Shown: positions 1 to 11,836, counted from the first letter of the stretch. The stretch: DNA of 64,000 nt from Adiantum capillus-veneris (GCA_014529385.2 CM043969.1:9215001-9279000); one strand, 5' to 3'. Notes: generated from the letters alone by a model not told the origin. Numbers and translations are program-made.

Positions 1-157
1 AAATTAAATGGCCCCTCAAATTTGATGACATATTCCACTGCACATACATTCAGAACCGTCATATATTAAATGCACTTCTTCAATTATGATTTTCATTATT
101 CTTTGAGCCGTCACAAGATCTTACGCAACTGTCTTTTCGTCTACCTACCAACCTTTC

Positions 158-245
158 ACTTTCATTAACCTTCACATCTTTCATTAACTTTCACCAGTTT
201 CATTAACGTTAACTTTATCTTTAACTTTCATTAACCTTCACCACC
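158..245 (+). repeat. Short degenerate tandem repeat, TTTCATTAAC units
   Basis: The ten-base word TTTCATTAAC begins at about 160, 179, 198 and 226, giving a 19-base step twice and then 28, with CTTCAC-like spacers. It lies just upstream of the first coding exon of the MULE-like gene, so it could be 5' leader or promoter sequence. No function is evident. Bases 1-157 show nothing recognisable. Confidence 0.6.
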
Positions 246-306
246 TTCACTTAATCCACCACAGTTTTCTCGCATCTCCACCCTGTAATCTGTTGCTTGA
301 GAGAAT

Positions 307-3300
307 ATGTCCAACATGAAAGTAACAATAACTTGGAAGGTTGGTGGTCAAATAGTCAACCGTGACATTCAGTTGAAGGGTAACTCATTGTTGCTTAGTG
401 CTTACTATTTGCAGAGTTTGCTGCCTCCATCTTGCCATTTTCAGTCACTATCTGCTCTTATTGAAAGTGATTGTGGCCTAACAAAAGTCTTGCTGCAACC
501 ATAGTGGGATATAGAAGGTCATCAGCATTTCTTAATAGATGGTTCTTTTTCGAGCTTGTTTGAGATGCTTCATTCAGACACATTTATACAGGTATCTGAC
601 AATGAGAAAGGAAATGACAAAGAGATATCTGAAGATGTTTTAAGCATTGTGCATCTTGAAAGTAGTGGTGACGATATAGGACAGCTCAAAACTCATTCAA
701 TCGTCATTTGGATTCAACAAAATCCAGGGGCAAAAAAGTTAAATGATCTGTTAACATTATGTGGAGCTCCTTTGCAAGTTGTTGAACTTCCACAACATTA
801 TGATGGAAATTTGTGTTTTGAGTTACCTGGGACTCAGGATAAAACAAAACGAATGACAGGGATGGAACAACGCTTTGATGGTCACTTGTGGACTCGCCCA
901 TCTGTGACAACCATGGCAATAGCATGCACAATTCGTCTAAGCCACTGTTTGGGATTCATGCAGTGTAATTATTCAACGTGTCCTCATTATATTAAGGAAC
1001 AAGAATTCAATAGTAGAGATTTTCATGGATATTTGGACAGACAAGTGAAAAAGGACTACCTTGCAATGGAAGAGAATACAACAATAACTTGTCATTATTG
1101 TCAGAAGGTTGTTACTTGTGTTGCTGCTTGTCCCTGCAAAATCTATTATGTTTTGCCTAGAGATGGTACAATGTCGCGACTGGCAATACATGTTGGTAAA
1201 CATTGTCATAATGTTAAGGCAGGTACCTCTAGGGCTGCTATTTCAAGAGTGCGGAAACTGGTAGGTACAGTACTAAAAATAGAAAAGGGTGGCCCAAGAA
1301 AAATTCAAATGTTGGTGGCTCAACAACTTGTTCTTCACTCCTTGATTGGTGAGGAAGCTGAAGCTACATCCGATGTACAATTCAATGATTTTTTGGAAGA
1401 AATGATGCCACTGGTTCAAACCAAAGGGTAAGAAAACTCAATTTGGTTCCTTGAATTTGTTAATTTTTTAACTATTATAAATTTAGCCTTCTTGTGATGC
1501 ATCGTGTAGGTTTTCTTCAATTGTTTCAAAGGAGAGAAAGAGTCAAGGTGCTGTTATTGGGGATGGATATGATAATATTTTATTGCTTTAAAAAAAGTGC
1601 ATGTTTCCTTTTTTTCATGGGAGTAGATTTCCTGGACAGGGTGAAGAGGATGACAAGTGCTTCCTATTTAAAATTTCCACTAAAGGACCAGGTTCTGGGA
1701 TTGATCTAGTAAATCGGATGAAAAGAACTGAAACTGGTGACTTGAGAAATGCGTGGGTACATTTTGATTTTACCCATAGAATAGATGGATGGGCAACAAT
1801 GTCATGCTCAGTTTATGATCCAAGGTAATCTTTAAGTATTTAAATATCTCGTATTTTTTTATCATTAAATAAAAGAAGATGTGTGAAAATGTTTATGTTG
1901 AATATCTTGCAGCATACGATCACTACAAATAATTGCTATATGTGAAACTAAAGAGGAGGATGCAAAGACTCAAGTTATTTTTTGGGAGAGCCTTAATTCA
2001 ACAATGGAAAAGTACGGACATGGTGCAGCTGACTTTGCAGGTTTTATGTCTGATGAAGCTGGTGCAAATTGGAATGCTATTCGAACAGTCTTCAATGGAG
2101 GGCCAGATAATATCATGGAGGGACGTGAACGATCATGCCTATTTCATTGGGAGCAGAGTCTCCACAAATATGCTAAAAAGTGGATACCTCAACATCTAAC
2201 AAATCAACACATTGATATGTGTGAGGACTGGAGAGCTTGTAAGACCATTGTGCTTGCATCTCAAAAGGCACTTTCAATTCAAAAGTGGTGGAGACAACAT
2301 CTATCTTCAGAGAGCATCACAAGAGTGAGCAGATGGTTTAAATGGTGGGAGCAACGAATTTCACACTGGGGAGGAATTGGAACAGATGTAAGTACCTTTA
2401 TGACAATCTATATTTTTAGAAAAAATTCTTTTCATACATGAAATTTATAAATTTTAATTCATGTTTTTTTGCATTTCATAGGGTGGTCTAAGTCCGTGGG
2501 AGCGGGCACAAATTCCCAATGTTAATTTATCAGAAAGTGTACATGCCAGTTGGTTAGCAGGTGAAGGTGGAAAGGGAAAAATATCCTTGTATGATGCATG
2601 TGTAACAGATGTTATAAACTCATATATTCAATGTGCAAAGCGTTTGGGATATACTACTGGGCGTTATATAGGAACGGGTCCCACAATCGAGACCTTGCTT
2701 TCTCGAGTTGAATCTCAGCAAACTCCAACTCCAACCAACGAGGCTGTTGCAGGGACTCCCATGTATGCGCAACCAATTTTGCATGGAGAGAAAGAAGCAG
2801 TAAAACGCAAAAAGAGGGGCAGAACAGGAACAAGTAGCTCCCATCGGCTGGAATATGTCATGGAATCTAAGCAACGAAACCATCGCGGTCGACCAAAAAA
2901 AATCAAGTTTGATACCCAAGGACCAGGCATTTCTAACATTCCGCTGCAAATTAGTGACAGTGATGATGATATTGGATCTCAAAAAGAAACAACCACACCT
3001 TTGTCATCTAAAACAAACAATGTGTTTGAGAGTGATGTGCCACGCACTCAGTGGGCCCTTAGGAGAATGCCCATTCAAAGTCAAAGAAAATGTTTTGGAA
3101 CAGTAGGGAGAAAAAATTGTGACAATATCTTGCATAGTCGCTCAATTGGTCTTGTTGCTCCATGTATATGGTCCGAAAGAATGTTCAAGGGTAAAACAAT
3201 CGAGCAATGGTTATGGTTTTGTAATCATGATATTTTGCATACCCAATCAATCAAAAGACAAGTCAAAGATTTACCTCCTGCTCCAAATGTTTGGCCAGTA

Positions 3301-3792
3301 GCAAGAGGGACAGATATCTCCACACAGGAACTTGCCGCGCTGCATCAGAGTGGATTTCGGACAGAGAATTCAATGGTAAATCCACAACCTCTTGCTGGCG
3401 ACTGCAAAGAAGGTGGTGGCAGCTCGAGGAAGAAAAAGTGGAGGCATGGAATCTCTAAAGAGGCCATGAAGAAATTGGAAGCATGTAATAGTATGACAAT
3501 TATATTTTTGGATGAAGTGAAAAGGTCTCAAGAGCATGTAATTTTCCGAGTTCTCACTGAAAATAGTTATGAGATTCATATAAAACAGAGTCCAGCATGC
3601 ACGTGTCCGGATTTTCAGAATCGAGAGAATACCAACAAATCCTTTTTGGCATGCAAACATATGTACTATGTGTACACAAAAGTGCTTGGACTTGAACCTA
3701 AGGAGCACATGATTATTCATCAGCCAACCCTCTCACCAATGGACATCGCTTTTATTCTTGGACAACCAAGGATGATTTCTCCCTCCATTTAA
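307..3792 (+). pseudogene. MULE-like transposase with SWIM zinc finger, three introns, two in-frame stops
   Basis: This is a Mutator-like (MULE) transposase gene that would act in the nucleus as a DDE transposase. Coding exons fit 307-1427, 1510-1824, 1913-2387 and 2482-3792, joined by GT-AG introns of 82, 88 and 94 bp that keep the frame (phases 2, 2 and 0). Exon 1 carries a Cys/His cluster (CHYC, then CPC, then H..H) resembling the FAR1/WRKY-GCM1-type DNA-binding domain. Exon 3 has the SDEAGANWNAI and CLFHWEQSLHKY stretches expected around the second acidic residue and following His of MULE catalytic domains. Near the C-terminus is a SWIM finger, CTC...CKH, at about 3598-3660. Two in-frame stops, TAG at 502-504 and TAA at 1589-1591, interrupt an otherwise long frame, so this copy is probably recently dead. 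No terminal inverted repeats or target duplication were found, so a domesticated relative cannot be excluded. Confidence 0.72.
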
Positions 3793-4689
3793 TTACAACT
3801 GGTTTGGTATGCTTCTTTCACTCAACTAGAATATTGATCTATTATATGAAAGTGTTTTTCTGTATTTATTTTGGTTTATTATACTTGTGATTATTTATCT
3901 TGAAAAAACATTGTTTATGCAGCAAAGGATTTCAAATTTCAAGCAAAAGATATGAAGCATCTTGCAAGCTATTTGGGAGTAAATTACTTGCCTTTTAGAG
4001 TGACCATTACATTTATGGCGACTATCCTTTTTTGTACTCTAATTTTGATCTTATCCTGTGGTAGTTTTGCGAATGTACTTACATCCTCAAACTTATGTTG
4101 TTTCAAAAAGCAATTGCTTGGGAAAAATAGTATTGTCTCTATCTGGCATTATTTTTTACTTCATCACATTTATATATGTTGTGGATTATATTTAACTCTG
4201 AAATTAGTGTTGTCTCTATTCTGCATGATTTTTTACTTTATCGCATGTTTATATGCTGTGGATTATTTGACTCTGATCACATGCGTTGCGAGCATATTTG
4301 ACTCTAATGGCATGAGTTGTGAAATGGTGATTTTATTTGTTTACATTTTTTCCGTCGCTATGCCCTCTCGGTCTCTCTCTCTCTCTCTCTCTTTCTCTGC
4401 GTAGTGATATACAACTCTATGATTTTACTTTCTCTCTCTAGAAGAGAAGTCACTCTCTCTCTCTCTCAAGGATTTATGATCTCTTCTTCCAATGGTAACT
4501 CGCATAAATACTATCTCTCTAGAATTTATACTTTCTCTCTCCGTCAACCACACATATATGGAGTTTTATGACGATTGAAAATTACATTAAATAGATACTT
4601 TATGCTATGACACATATTTGGTTAAAAAAACTCTAAAGATTGCTAAAATTGTCAAAAAAACTTGAAATGAAAAACTCGCAAATGTTAAA
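3793..4689. other. AT-rich non-coding stretch after the MULE-like gene
   Basis: The first part is probably the 3' untranslated region or flank of the MULE-like gene. A hydrophobic open frame at 3952-4404 runs into the CT microsatellite and shows no domain, so I do not call it a gene. CTCTCT patches continue to about 4540. Confidence 0.5.
4371..4400. repeat. CT microsatellite
   Basis: A dinucleotide CT tract with one TTT interruption, followed within 150 bases by several shorter CTCTCT patches. Confidence 0.85.
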
Positions 4690-5425
4690 TCCCCTATCAA
4701 GTATAGCTTTTTCAATATTGTTAGTTTCTTGTGACAACTACATGCATTTTGTAGTTAGTAACCATATCTAGTCATAAGGATCAAATTTGGCTAGATATTG
4801 AATAGTTTCTATGGGATTCTACAACTCATAATGTTGAACCCAGTTTTTTCATGTTTGCTGTATTTAACACTTCATCTTTGTCCCCAAGATTCCCCTTGGT
4901 AAGAGATGTATTATTCTTTTGACATGCTCCATGGCTCCTTATGAACATAAAGGACAATAGGGAACTAAGAAAACATGCATATATTATTTGTATTGACCGT
5001 GGCTATAGAAACTTTGATGATATGTTTGCAGAATGGTAAAAATTCAACTTTTTTGTACCTATTTATTTTGGCAAAACAAAAAATAGTGAATGAGAAGCAA
5101 TCATATATTCTGATCACCAACCCATTGAAGTTAACTAGGGAATTTATCTCAAGTCCTACAAAAATCCCTAGTCTTATTTTTATGCAACAAAACGTAAGAA
5201 ATGACTGTTTTGATGAAAATGCACTGGTCCATCTACTTTGGAGGCTTGGTGTGACCAAAAGATGAGAAATTTTACAAGTTTCTTATTTTTTCCATGTGTA
5301 GTAGGCCTTGAACTATAACCTCATGAAAGGATTTTACAAAATGAGTGGATCTACTATGGTTTTGGAGGTTTTTTTCAAAACCCTGAAAGGACACTTTTAT
5401 GTCCTGTTAGGTTACCAACCTAGTG
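4690..5425. mobile_element. Truncated copy of a TTAA-flanked inverted-repeat DNA transposon (non-autonomous)
   Basis: This stretch is a diverged, inverted copy of the element at 40674-42012: from about 4690 to 5425 it follows the reverse complement of about 40674-41400, including the GGACACTTTTATGTCC imperfect palindrome near the end. The right terminus reads GGTTACCAACCTAGTG and is followed by TTAA at 5426-5429, where the gypsy gag resumes. The left half is missing or unrecognisable. No transposase is encoded. The TTAA target and CACTAG-type termini are what the piggyBac superfamily would show; that assignment is inference. The left edge is approximate. Confidence 0.68.
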
Positions 5426-7341
5426 TTAAAGGAGATTCTCCTTTCAGGAAATTTAACATCGGCAGCCAGGCGGTCAAACCATGGTGCCCCTAGGATTACA
5501 TCCTCATGCTTGAGAGGAGAGATAAAGAAGTCCTCTTTGTCCACATAGCCTTGGACATGAATCCTCAATTTCCCGATTAAGGGAGTGACTGAAGCTTCTT
5601 GCCCCTTGAAGGCACTGTCTGCGGGTAGGACATCTCCCATCTCGTAGGATTGTATTCCTAGCTTGGTGGCCAACTCTATAGATATAAAATTGTGAGTAGA
5701 ACCAGGGTCAAAGAGAATAAAAGCATCATGTTCTCTTACCTTTCCCCAAGCATGGCATAGAGGAGATCCTTTGTGGTGAGTTTGGTGAGTCTCCTCCTCT
5801 TGGATTTCAACCAAGGAAGCTCTAGGAGGATCTTGGTGGTTGTTCTTTTGGGGACAAGCGCGGTCCGCATGCCCTCGTTCGCCGCACTTGAAACACCGGT
5901 TATCCTTACGATAACGATCAAGCTCTTCAGGAGAGAGTTTATTCTTACCTTTGTAAACTCCCTTCTCTTTAGCTTTGTTGGAGTTGCCCTTAGGAGACTT
6001 TTGGACATTGTCCTTCCCCTTAGGCTCATTGGAACCCTTGTTTTCTGGGGGCTTATTATTTCTTTTTGCCCCCGTTTGGAAATTGATTCGAGAGGCGACC
6101 ATAGTGTGGTGTATTACCGCCGATATGGTACGTGGTCTTTGGGAGTTGACATACTCCGCCATTTCTTCGCTTAAGCCCGCACAAAATTGTTGCTTTTGCT
6201 CTCCAAAATCCAACTTTTTGAAGACAGTGGCTTTGAGTTGTAGGTCCCAAAAATTGTCTACATATTTGTGGATAGATTCATTGGGAGAGAGCTTTAAGCT
6301 TCGCCATTCGGTGAGTACTTTGTCTTTGGCATCGGTGGCCAAAAACTGCTTCATAATGGAAGCTCTTAAAGCTTTCCATGTTCCTGGAGCTTCACCGTTG
6401 GCTCGTAGGCTAGACCACCATTGTCTAGCGGACTTTTGAAAGTGCATAGCTACATGGCGTAGCTTAGAGGACTCCGTGAAGCCCTCATCTCCAAACGCCG
6501 CATCGAATTGTTGGATAAAGGCCAAGACTTTGTCCGTAGCACCAAAGGTACCATCATAGGTAAGGAAAGAGATGCTCTTCCCTCCCTCTTTGAATTTCTT
6601 CAACTTGGACGACCTCTTCCATGCGGCATAGGATTTCCTATGGCCTCTTCTTTTTGATGGTTCAAAGGTTGCACCATCACTTTCTTCAGAAGGTGAAGAA
6701 TTTGAAGAAGGTGGAGAAGAGGGTGACCTCTTTCTCACCTTTTTCTTGTCTTGATCTTTGTCGTCTTCACCATAGCTTTCATAAGAGGAAGAGGATGAAG
6801 AAGATGGAGAAGAGGGTGTCCTCTTTCTTACCTTTTTCTTCTCTTGCTTTTTATCATCCCTCTTTGAATTATGGCGTGGAGAAGAGTGTGATGGTCTTCT
6901 CCGCTTTGGTGGTGATGGAGAGCGTTTAGCCCGCCGTCTTCGTGGAGCCATCTCCGCCGAGGTGGCGGGAGACTCGCTTCTTTCTCATTCCTTCGGTGGA
7001 GGCTCTTGAGTTCTCCTTTGGGAAGGAGATGCATCATCAAGAAGTAAATTCTTGAGCCCTTCATATGGATTCTCTTCTTCTTCCCGAATGGGAGAGAGAC
7101 CTCTTTTGGTAGTCTCACAAGGAGGCTTCCTAGGTGTTCTCTCGTCATGGTGATGAGCTTGGAGAATCCCGTGAGCACGGAGCTGCCGTTGCACTTCACT
7201 TTGGAGAGATGGATTGCCCATGGCTTGTTGAAGCCTAGAAACAAGATAGTTAACAAGCATTGAAGCATCATTAGTAGCTTGCTCATGAGCAAAATCAAAG
7301 TTATCAACATTAATTTCACTCTCTTTACGATTGCCAGCCAT
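5426..7341 (-). pseudogene. gag: Ty3/gypsy gag with start of aspartic protease, truncated (element C)
   Basis: Reading on the minus strand from ATG at 7341, this is the capsid-nucleocapsid polyprotein of a Ty3/gypsy retrotransposon. A serine/arginine/lysine-rich N-terminal region is followed by a Retrotrans_gag capsid domain (WWSSL and FLATDAKDK stretches), a CCHC zinc knuckle (CFKCGERGHADRAC, about 5850-5900) and the start of a retropepsin (LFDPGSTHNFIS, about 5680-5720), in which DPG replaces the usual DSG or DTG. One in-frame TGA at 6985-6987 splits the frame. The protein ends abruptly at 5430-5426 because the TTAA transposon is inserted there. Reverse transcriptase and the rest of pol are not seen on the far side, so the element has also lost its 3' part. 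Confidence 0.85.
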
Positions 7342-7745
7342 TCTAACAACTTTTAGGTGTAAACTTTTTAGGTGTACTTTGGCACTTCAAGCCCTAGTTT
7401 CTACTCCTCTTTACCCCTTTAGAAAAAGCACTCAAGCTACTGTACCCGCGGCTCGAATACCATTAATTGCAAGGAATAGAAGAGAGGGTCTTTCGACACC
7501 AAAACAACACCGGCTCCTGTCAAGCTTCTAATAGGTCAATAGTGGTTAAGCCGTAGGCAAGCCCCGTAGGACTCCACTATTAAGACCATAGCTCTCTACG
7601 GTGATGCCCCGTTAACTGCACGAAGGCAGGCGCACTGCAAGGCTGAAAAATCCCTATTCTACTTACTCACAGGCAATTAATAATACCAACCATTTGTAGC
7701 TAGGTTGAGGACCTCCCTTCTTGAGCAAGAAAAGAGAAACCTTGA
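7342..7745 (-). other. 5' leader of gypsy element C
   Basis: This non-coding stretch lies between the primer-binding site and the gag start codon of the minus-strand element. It contains no credible gene. Confidence 0.6.
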
Positions 7746-7757
7746 GCTCTGATACCA
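7746..7757 (-). promoter_or_regulatory. Primer-binding site, tRNA-Met type
   Basis: On the minus strand this reads TGGTATCAGAGC, the standard primer site complementary to the 3' end of initiator tRNA-Met. It lies one base inside the LTR boundary (TGTAAC on the plus strand at 7759) and upstream of gag, which fixes the element's orientation. Confidence 0.85.
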
Positions 7758-7758
7758 A

Positions 7759-9640
7759 TGTAACATTTAATGGCCTAATAACTTATGTGTAGCGGAAATT
7801 AGCATGAACATAGTGGGCATTTCATTAGAATAGATTCCTAATGAGAATTACAAGAGTGCTTGGATGGAGAGAGAAACAAAAATCATAACACCTAGTTTGA
7901 TAGCATCGACAATACTTTCAAAAGAGAGAGAAATTAAGCTATTGACTGTTGAGATGTCGAGCTCTACACCTTGAGCTGGCATCCACTACGGGTCTTGGCC
8001 GCTTACGGCATTTACTCACTGACGCGTTAGGTGACCGATACGGAAGATCTCTGCCAGTGATTCTACAGCTGGACTACACTTATAGTGCCAGCCTAGAACG
8101 CTTCTAGCGAGTTCACACTTAGTGACCGCATGTACATATGTGTTACTTTTCAGCTTTAGTACTTAGTCATTTTGTACTCTCTTTTCTGTGAAGAAGAAGA
8201 AGAAGCTTTCCATCTCTGTGTGCTTTTGTGCTTGTCTTGTGTAGCTCTCTTACATCCTCATTCTTTACATTGACAACAGTTGAGGACCGGATTTTCATGG
8301 AGCCGGTCCCCCCTCCAAAAGGATTTGTATTATGGTTTCTCCCATCAAGAGAGACATTGTACAATACAATTCTTTGTGTTCCTTCAAGACTAGCTAGTGC
8401 ACTGAAGATGGAAACTTCATGCACTAAGCAAAACACTTAACAAACACAACTTGAATTATCCCCGTTATCAGACCCAAGACCTCACACACCTTCGAAGATG
8501 GTGAAAGCTAACAGGGTATGAGAGTAGATTGAGAGGAAGGAGTATCTTACCAGAAAGATGTACATCTCCTCACATAATCACTCATATGTAGCATAGCTTA
8601 GCTTAGTAATTACCTTGGTAGAGGAGATGATCATGCATTGAAGCTTGGCTCTTGGTTGGATTTGCATCCACATGCCAAGAGAGTGTTGATGTAGGCTTCT
8701 ATCTCACAAGCTTGGAGTAGGTGATGAGTTCTCCATTAAAGCTTGGGAAGAGATAGTCTTCTCTTTCTTCACACATGAGCTTGTGTGAGTGTGTGTGTGA
8801 TAATGCCTTGCAAAAATCAGCCCCCTCTCTCTCTTGGGCGAGCCCTCTTGCTAATAGCTCTTGCTGAAGCCTCATTGGCCCTCCCCAAGTCAAGCCAATT
8901 ACAATTAAGCAGCATAAGTGATAGCCTTCTGACATGTGTCCCCCTTTCCCCTTTTGTGAGAGCTTTAGGTAATTAAATAATTAAACTAAACTCTCATTGG
9001 ACCCCTTTGCCTCCTGGCCAATAGGAATCAGGCAAGCCATGGGGCTCCTGAATGCTCATTGGACCCCTTGGGAGACTGCCCAATAGTCTTCTAGGAGACT
9101 TAATTCTCATTGGTTTCTTTTATTAAATGTTTTTAAATTAATTAAACTAGATTTACTCTAGCTTAATTCTCATTGGTCCACTTCAAGGGTCATCCAATAG
9201 AAATTGGGCACACCTTGTGGGCATCTGGCCTAGAGAGCTGACATGTGTCCCTCATCACCTTTGTGTAAAGGGAGCCTGTGTGTGTGTGTGTGGCTTTCTC
9301 TCTCATCCCCTACCTTTAGGGCTCGCCCCCTCCCATGTAGGGATGTGCAAAGACTTTTAGGGCACACACAAAGCATCCAATTTTCCCTAGGGTTGACCTT
9401 TGGACACAACCTTTGAATTTTGGAACCTTAGCATTTTGGAAGTCTTAATGGGCTGAACCTTAGGGTCTTTTTATCCCATTGTTGCACATGGATCTTTTGC
9501 AGATGGACCCCCCTTTGGATCCCTATTTTCCCTCCTTTGGATCCCTACTGTGGCCGGTCTGCTAGCTTAACCAATATTCTAGCTTTTTCTCCCCTGGCCT
9601 TCCCCACATTAAATGATCAATTTAATATGAGAAAATCATT
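7759..9640 (-). repeat. 5' LTR of gypsy element C and undefined flank
   Basis: The LTR begins (plus strand) with TGTAACATT at 7759, next to the primer site. Its distal end is not certain because no second LTR is in the window for comparison; candidate ends lie near 8470 and near 9610. The interval is non-coding and holds the CCAAT-rich repeats at 8868-9215. Short open frames in it have no domain. Confidence 0.5.
8868..9215. repeat. Degenerate repeats with paired ATTGG and CCAAT boxes
   Basis: Five diverged blocks each start with (C)TCATTGG and most contain CCAAT 20 to 40 bases later: near 8870, 8993, 9055, 9107 and 9168. The pairing of ATTGG with CCAAT makes each block an imperfect inverted repeat, and CCAAT is a classic promoter box. 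The blocks lie in or next to the LTR of element C, where enhancer repeats are common. The regulatory role is inference. Confidence 0.55.
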
Positions 9641-9721
9641 TAGGAGAATTAGATATTGATTATTATGACACAAATAGTATAGTGTAAGACTCAAAAATTA
9701 GAAACAAGGAAGTAACAATAT

Positions 9722-9864
9722 AGTACCAAGTAGTTCAAATGAGTACCAAATGAAATGAAGCAGTAGCATAAAGTACTAAGGAAAGTTCCAGCACTGCCCT
9801 TAGTGTTAAATAAAAGTACCAAAACAGTTAGAGAGAGTACCAAACCACTCCAAGATAGTACTAA
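9722..9864. repeat. Six irregular AGTAC(C/T)AA repeats
   Basis: The word AGTACCAA or AGTACTAA starts at 9722, 9742, 9772, 9815, 9836 and 9857. It lies downstream of the unknown minus-strand gene and may be part of its 3' region. Confidence 0.6.
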
Positions 9865-9949
9865 AACCCATAAAAATGTCAGCAAATAAACCAGTCAAGA
9901 AGTGAAACATGCCAAATCACCAAACCTTGTGCAGAATAAAAACTTTCAA

Positions 9950-11794
9950 CAGTCGTACACAATGCAATAATCCAGAAATACAATACCTCTTGCTGTTCAA
10001 CCTCAGTTGGAGCTTCTTGATATTTTCAGAAACCCCGTGCTGTCGTAACAAGCGCCGACTTGCTCCCAGCTCAGCCTCCACGTCTCTGATCTCTTCATCA
10101 GGGAAAGGTATTTACTGCCGCAACACACCGATGCGCGCCTCCAGGGTATCAATATCCTCCATCAAACTTTTCGCTACGCTCTCTTTACCCTCATATACCA
10201 GTAGAGCTGGTCCTTGTTTGCTTGAATAGAGGCCTTCAGGTCTGTTAGTTTTGATAACTCTGCATGTGACACCTGCTTTTGGAGTCTTTGGAGCAATGCC
10301 TCTAAGTTAGGTAGGTAGTCAGCCACTAGCCCTCTGACACCTTGCTCTGGTTCTGTGCAGATGTTGCTGCCACTTTGAGTCATGCGGGCCTTCTTGAATA
10401 GAGGCCTTCAGGTCTGTTAGTTTTGATAACTCTGCATGTGACACCTGCTTTTGGAGTCTTTGGAGCAATGCCTCTAAGTTAGGTAGGTAGTCAGCCACTG
10501 GCCCTCTGACACCTTGCTCTGGTTCTGTGCAGATGTTGCTGCCACTTTGAGTCATGCGGGGACAATTCCAGGGGAGGAAGCATTTTGCTTCCTCCATGTC
10601 TCAACTTTACGGTCAAGACCGCCAATCCTAAATGATATCATCTGCAAAACTCCTTCCCCAAACCGGGCCCATGCTATTCTATGCCCTGCTGGGTCTTTTC
10701 TTGCTGCATCACATTTCTCGAACCCATAACCCTTAGCAAATTTGGTGGTCAGTTCACCACATGAAGGGGGGTCCTGATAAAATTTGGAGAATAAAAATCT
10801 GCAGTCATCCACCAGATGTGGTTGCAAATGATTTAAATAAATTTTGCTGTTCTTTTGGAACTTGTACTTGAAAACAGATAACCACTGCTCGGATGGCAAG
10901 TCCTCATCAGTCAGGTCCTTAGGGAGTTTGCCTTGTAGACTAAGGCCATACTCCTCATGCAAGTCCTCTGCTGTATAACAGAACCTGGTTTGTTGAGGGT
11001 ACTCCTCCATTTTATTCTTACCTGAAATGTCAAACAAATAAAAAATTATTGTGAAACAAATCCAAAGTACCACATTTGTTACTGTACATTTAATAACTAA
11101 TAACTAATGTGTTTACAATATGATTTATCCATACTCTATTTTCACGAAACTTCAACAATGGTCTGCAATAACTTCAGTTTTAATCCTTAGCATATGATAT
11201 ACAAAGCTCTAACATAAAGCAGGGAAACTATAGAATCATGTACATTGTCTCAGCTAAACCTTTCTATCCACAAACATTGAAGCTCCACAACCACTTTTCT
11301 AGAATATCCTAGAAAAATACACTTAATACTATAGAGCAAGCTGGATAATTAGCATGGTCCAAGTCAATTTTCTAATTTTTCTCTCATATGCATATGGATT
11401 ACAAATGCGATCCTCCAAGGTATCAAATTTTACACTGAACATTTAAATTCAAAATTTTACACCATCTAATTAACACAAGCCTGATTCCAATGAACAGCTT
11501 ACCACGTCTTGACTTGTTTGCAGATTTTGATTCATCCTCATCGACACGGTGTGAGGTCCGTTCGGAGTCGATTTCAGAAGCCTTGAACTGTTTTGCACTA
11601 GCCCTTGTGTTGGGACTGCTTTTGTTCTCCAGATCTGTTTGTTGAGAGGCGGGGGTGGAAGAACCTTTGCTGTTGCTTCTCCCATGGGTGGGCATTCCCT
11701 CCTTGGCCTTCCCTTTCTGTTTGCATGTTGAAGGTGATGCTCTGCTGGCAGCAGCTCCCTTGGCCTTTGGGGTCCTCATGGTGGGAGAACTCAC
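9950..11794 (-). pseudogene. Unrecognised spliced gene, disrupted at its 3' end
   Basis: I do not recognise this protein. The first exon runs from ATG at 11794 to 11503 and encodes a basic, Ser/Lys/Thr-rich N-terminus. A GT-AG intron (11502-11022, 481 bp, phase 1) joins it in frame to an exon starting at 11021, which encodes about 155 residues of globular-looking sequence (MEEYPQQTRF..., containing GHRIAWARFGEG) and reaches a TGA at about 10552. Further on, in other frames, are leucine-heptad stretches (YLPNLEALLQRLQKQV) inside a 172-bp tandem duplication, and more heptads continue to about 9960 (DEEIRDVEAELGASRRLL). The duplication length is not a multiple of three, which may be what broke the end. 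An alternative is another intron that I cannot place. The clean splice sites and absence of retroelement motifs suggest a host gene or captured gene fragment rather than transposon coding. Confidence 0.55.
10221..10560. repeat. 172-bp tandem duplication, nearly identical
   Basis: The block beginning CTTGAATAGAGGCC at 10221 is repeated beginning at 10393. The two copies differ at one position that I can see (CCACTAGCCC versus CCACTGGCCC). It duplicates the leucine-rich coding segment of the minus-strand gene and shifts the reading frame. Confidence 0.92.
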
Positions 11795-11817
11795 ACGATA
11801 GCAGCTTTGCTACAATG

Positions 11818-11836
11818 ATGAGAGAGAGAGAGAGAA
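11818..11836. repeat. Short GA microsatellite
   Basis: A GA dinucleotide run just upstream of the start codon of the minus-strand gene, in the position of its 5' untranslated region. Confidence 0.8.

Noticed and set aside
3952-4404. A 150-residue hydrophobic frame after the MULE-like gene
   Set aside because: AT-rich sequence gives Phe, Leu and Ile codons by chance; it ends in a microsatellite and shows no start context or domain.
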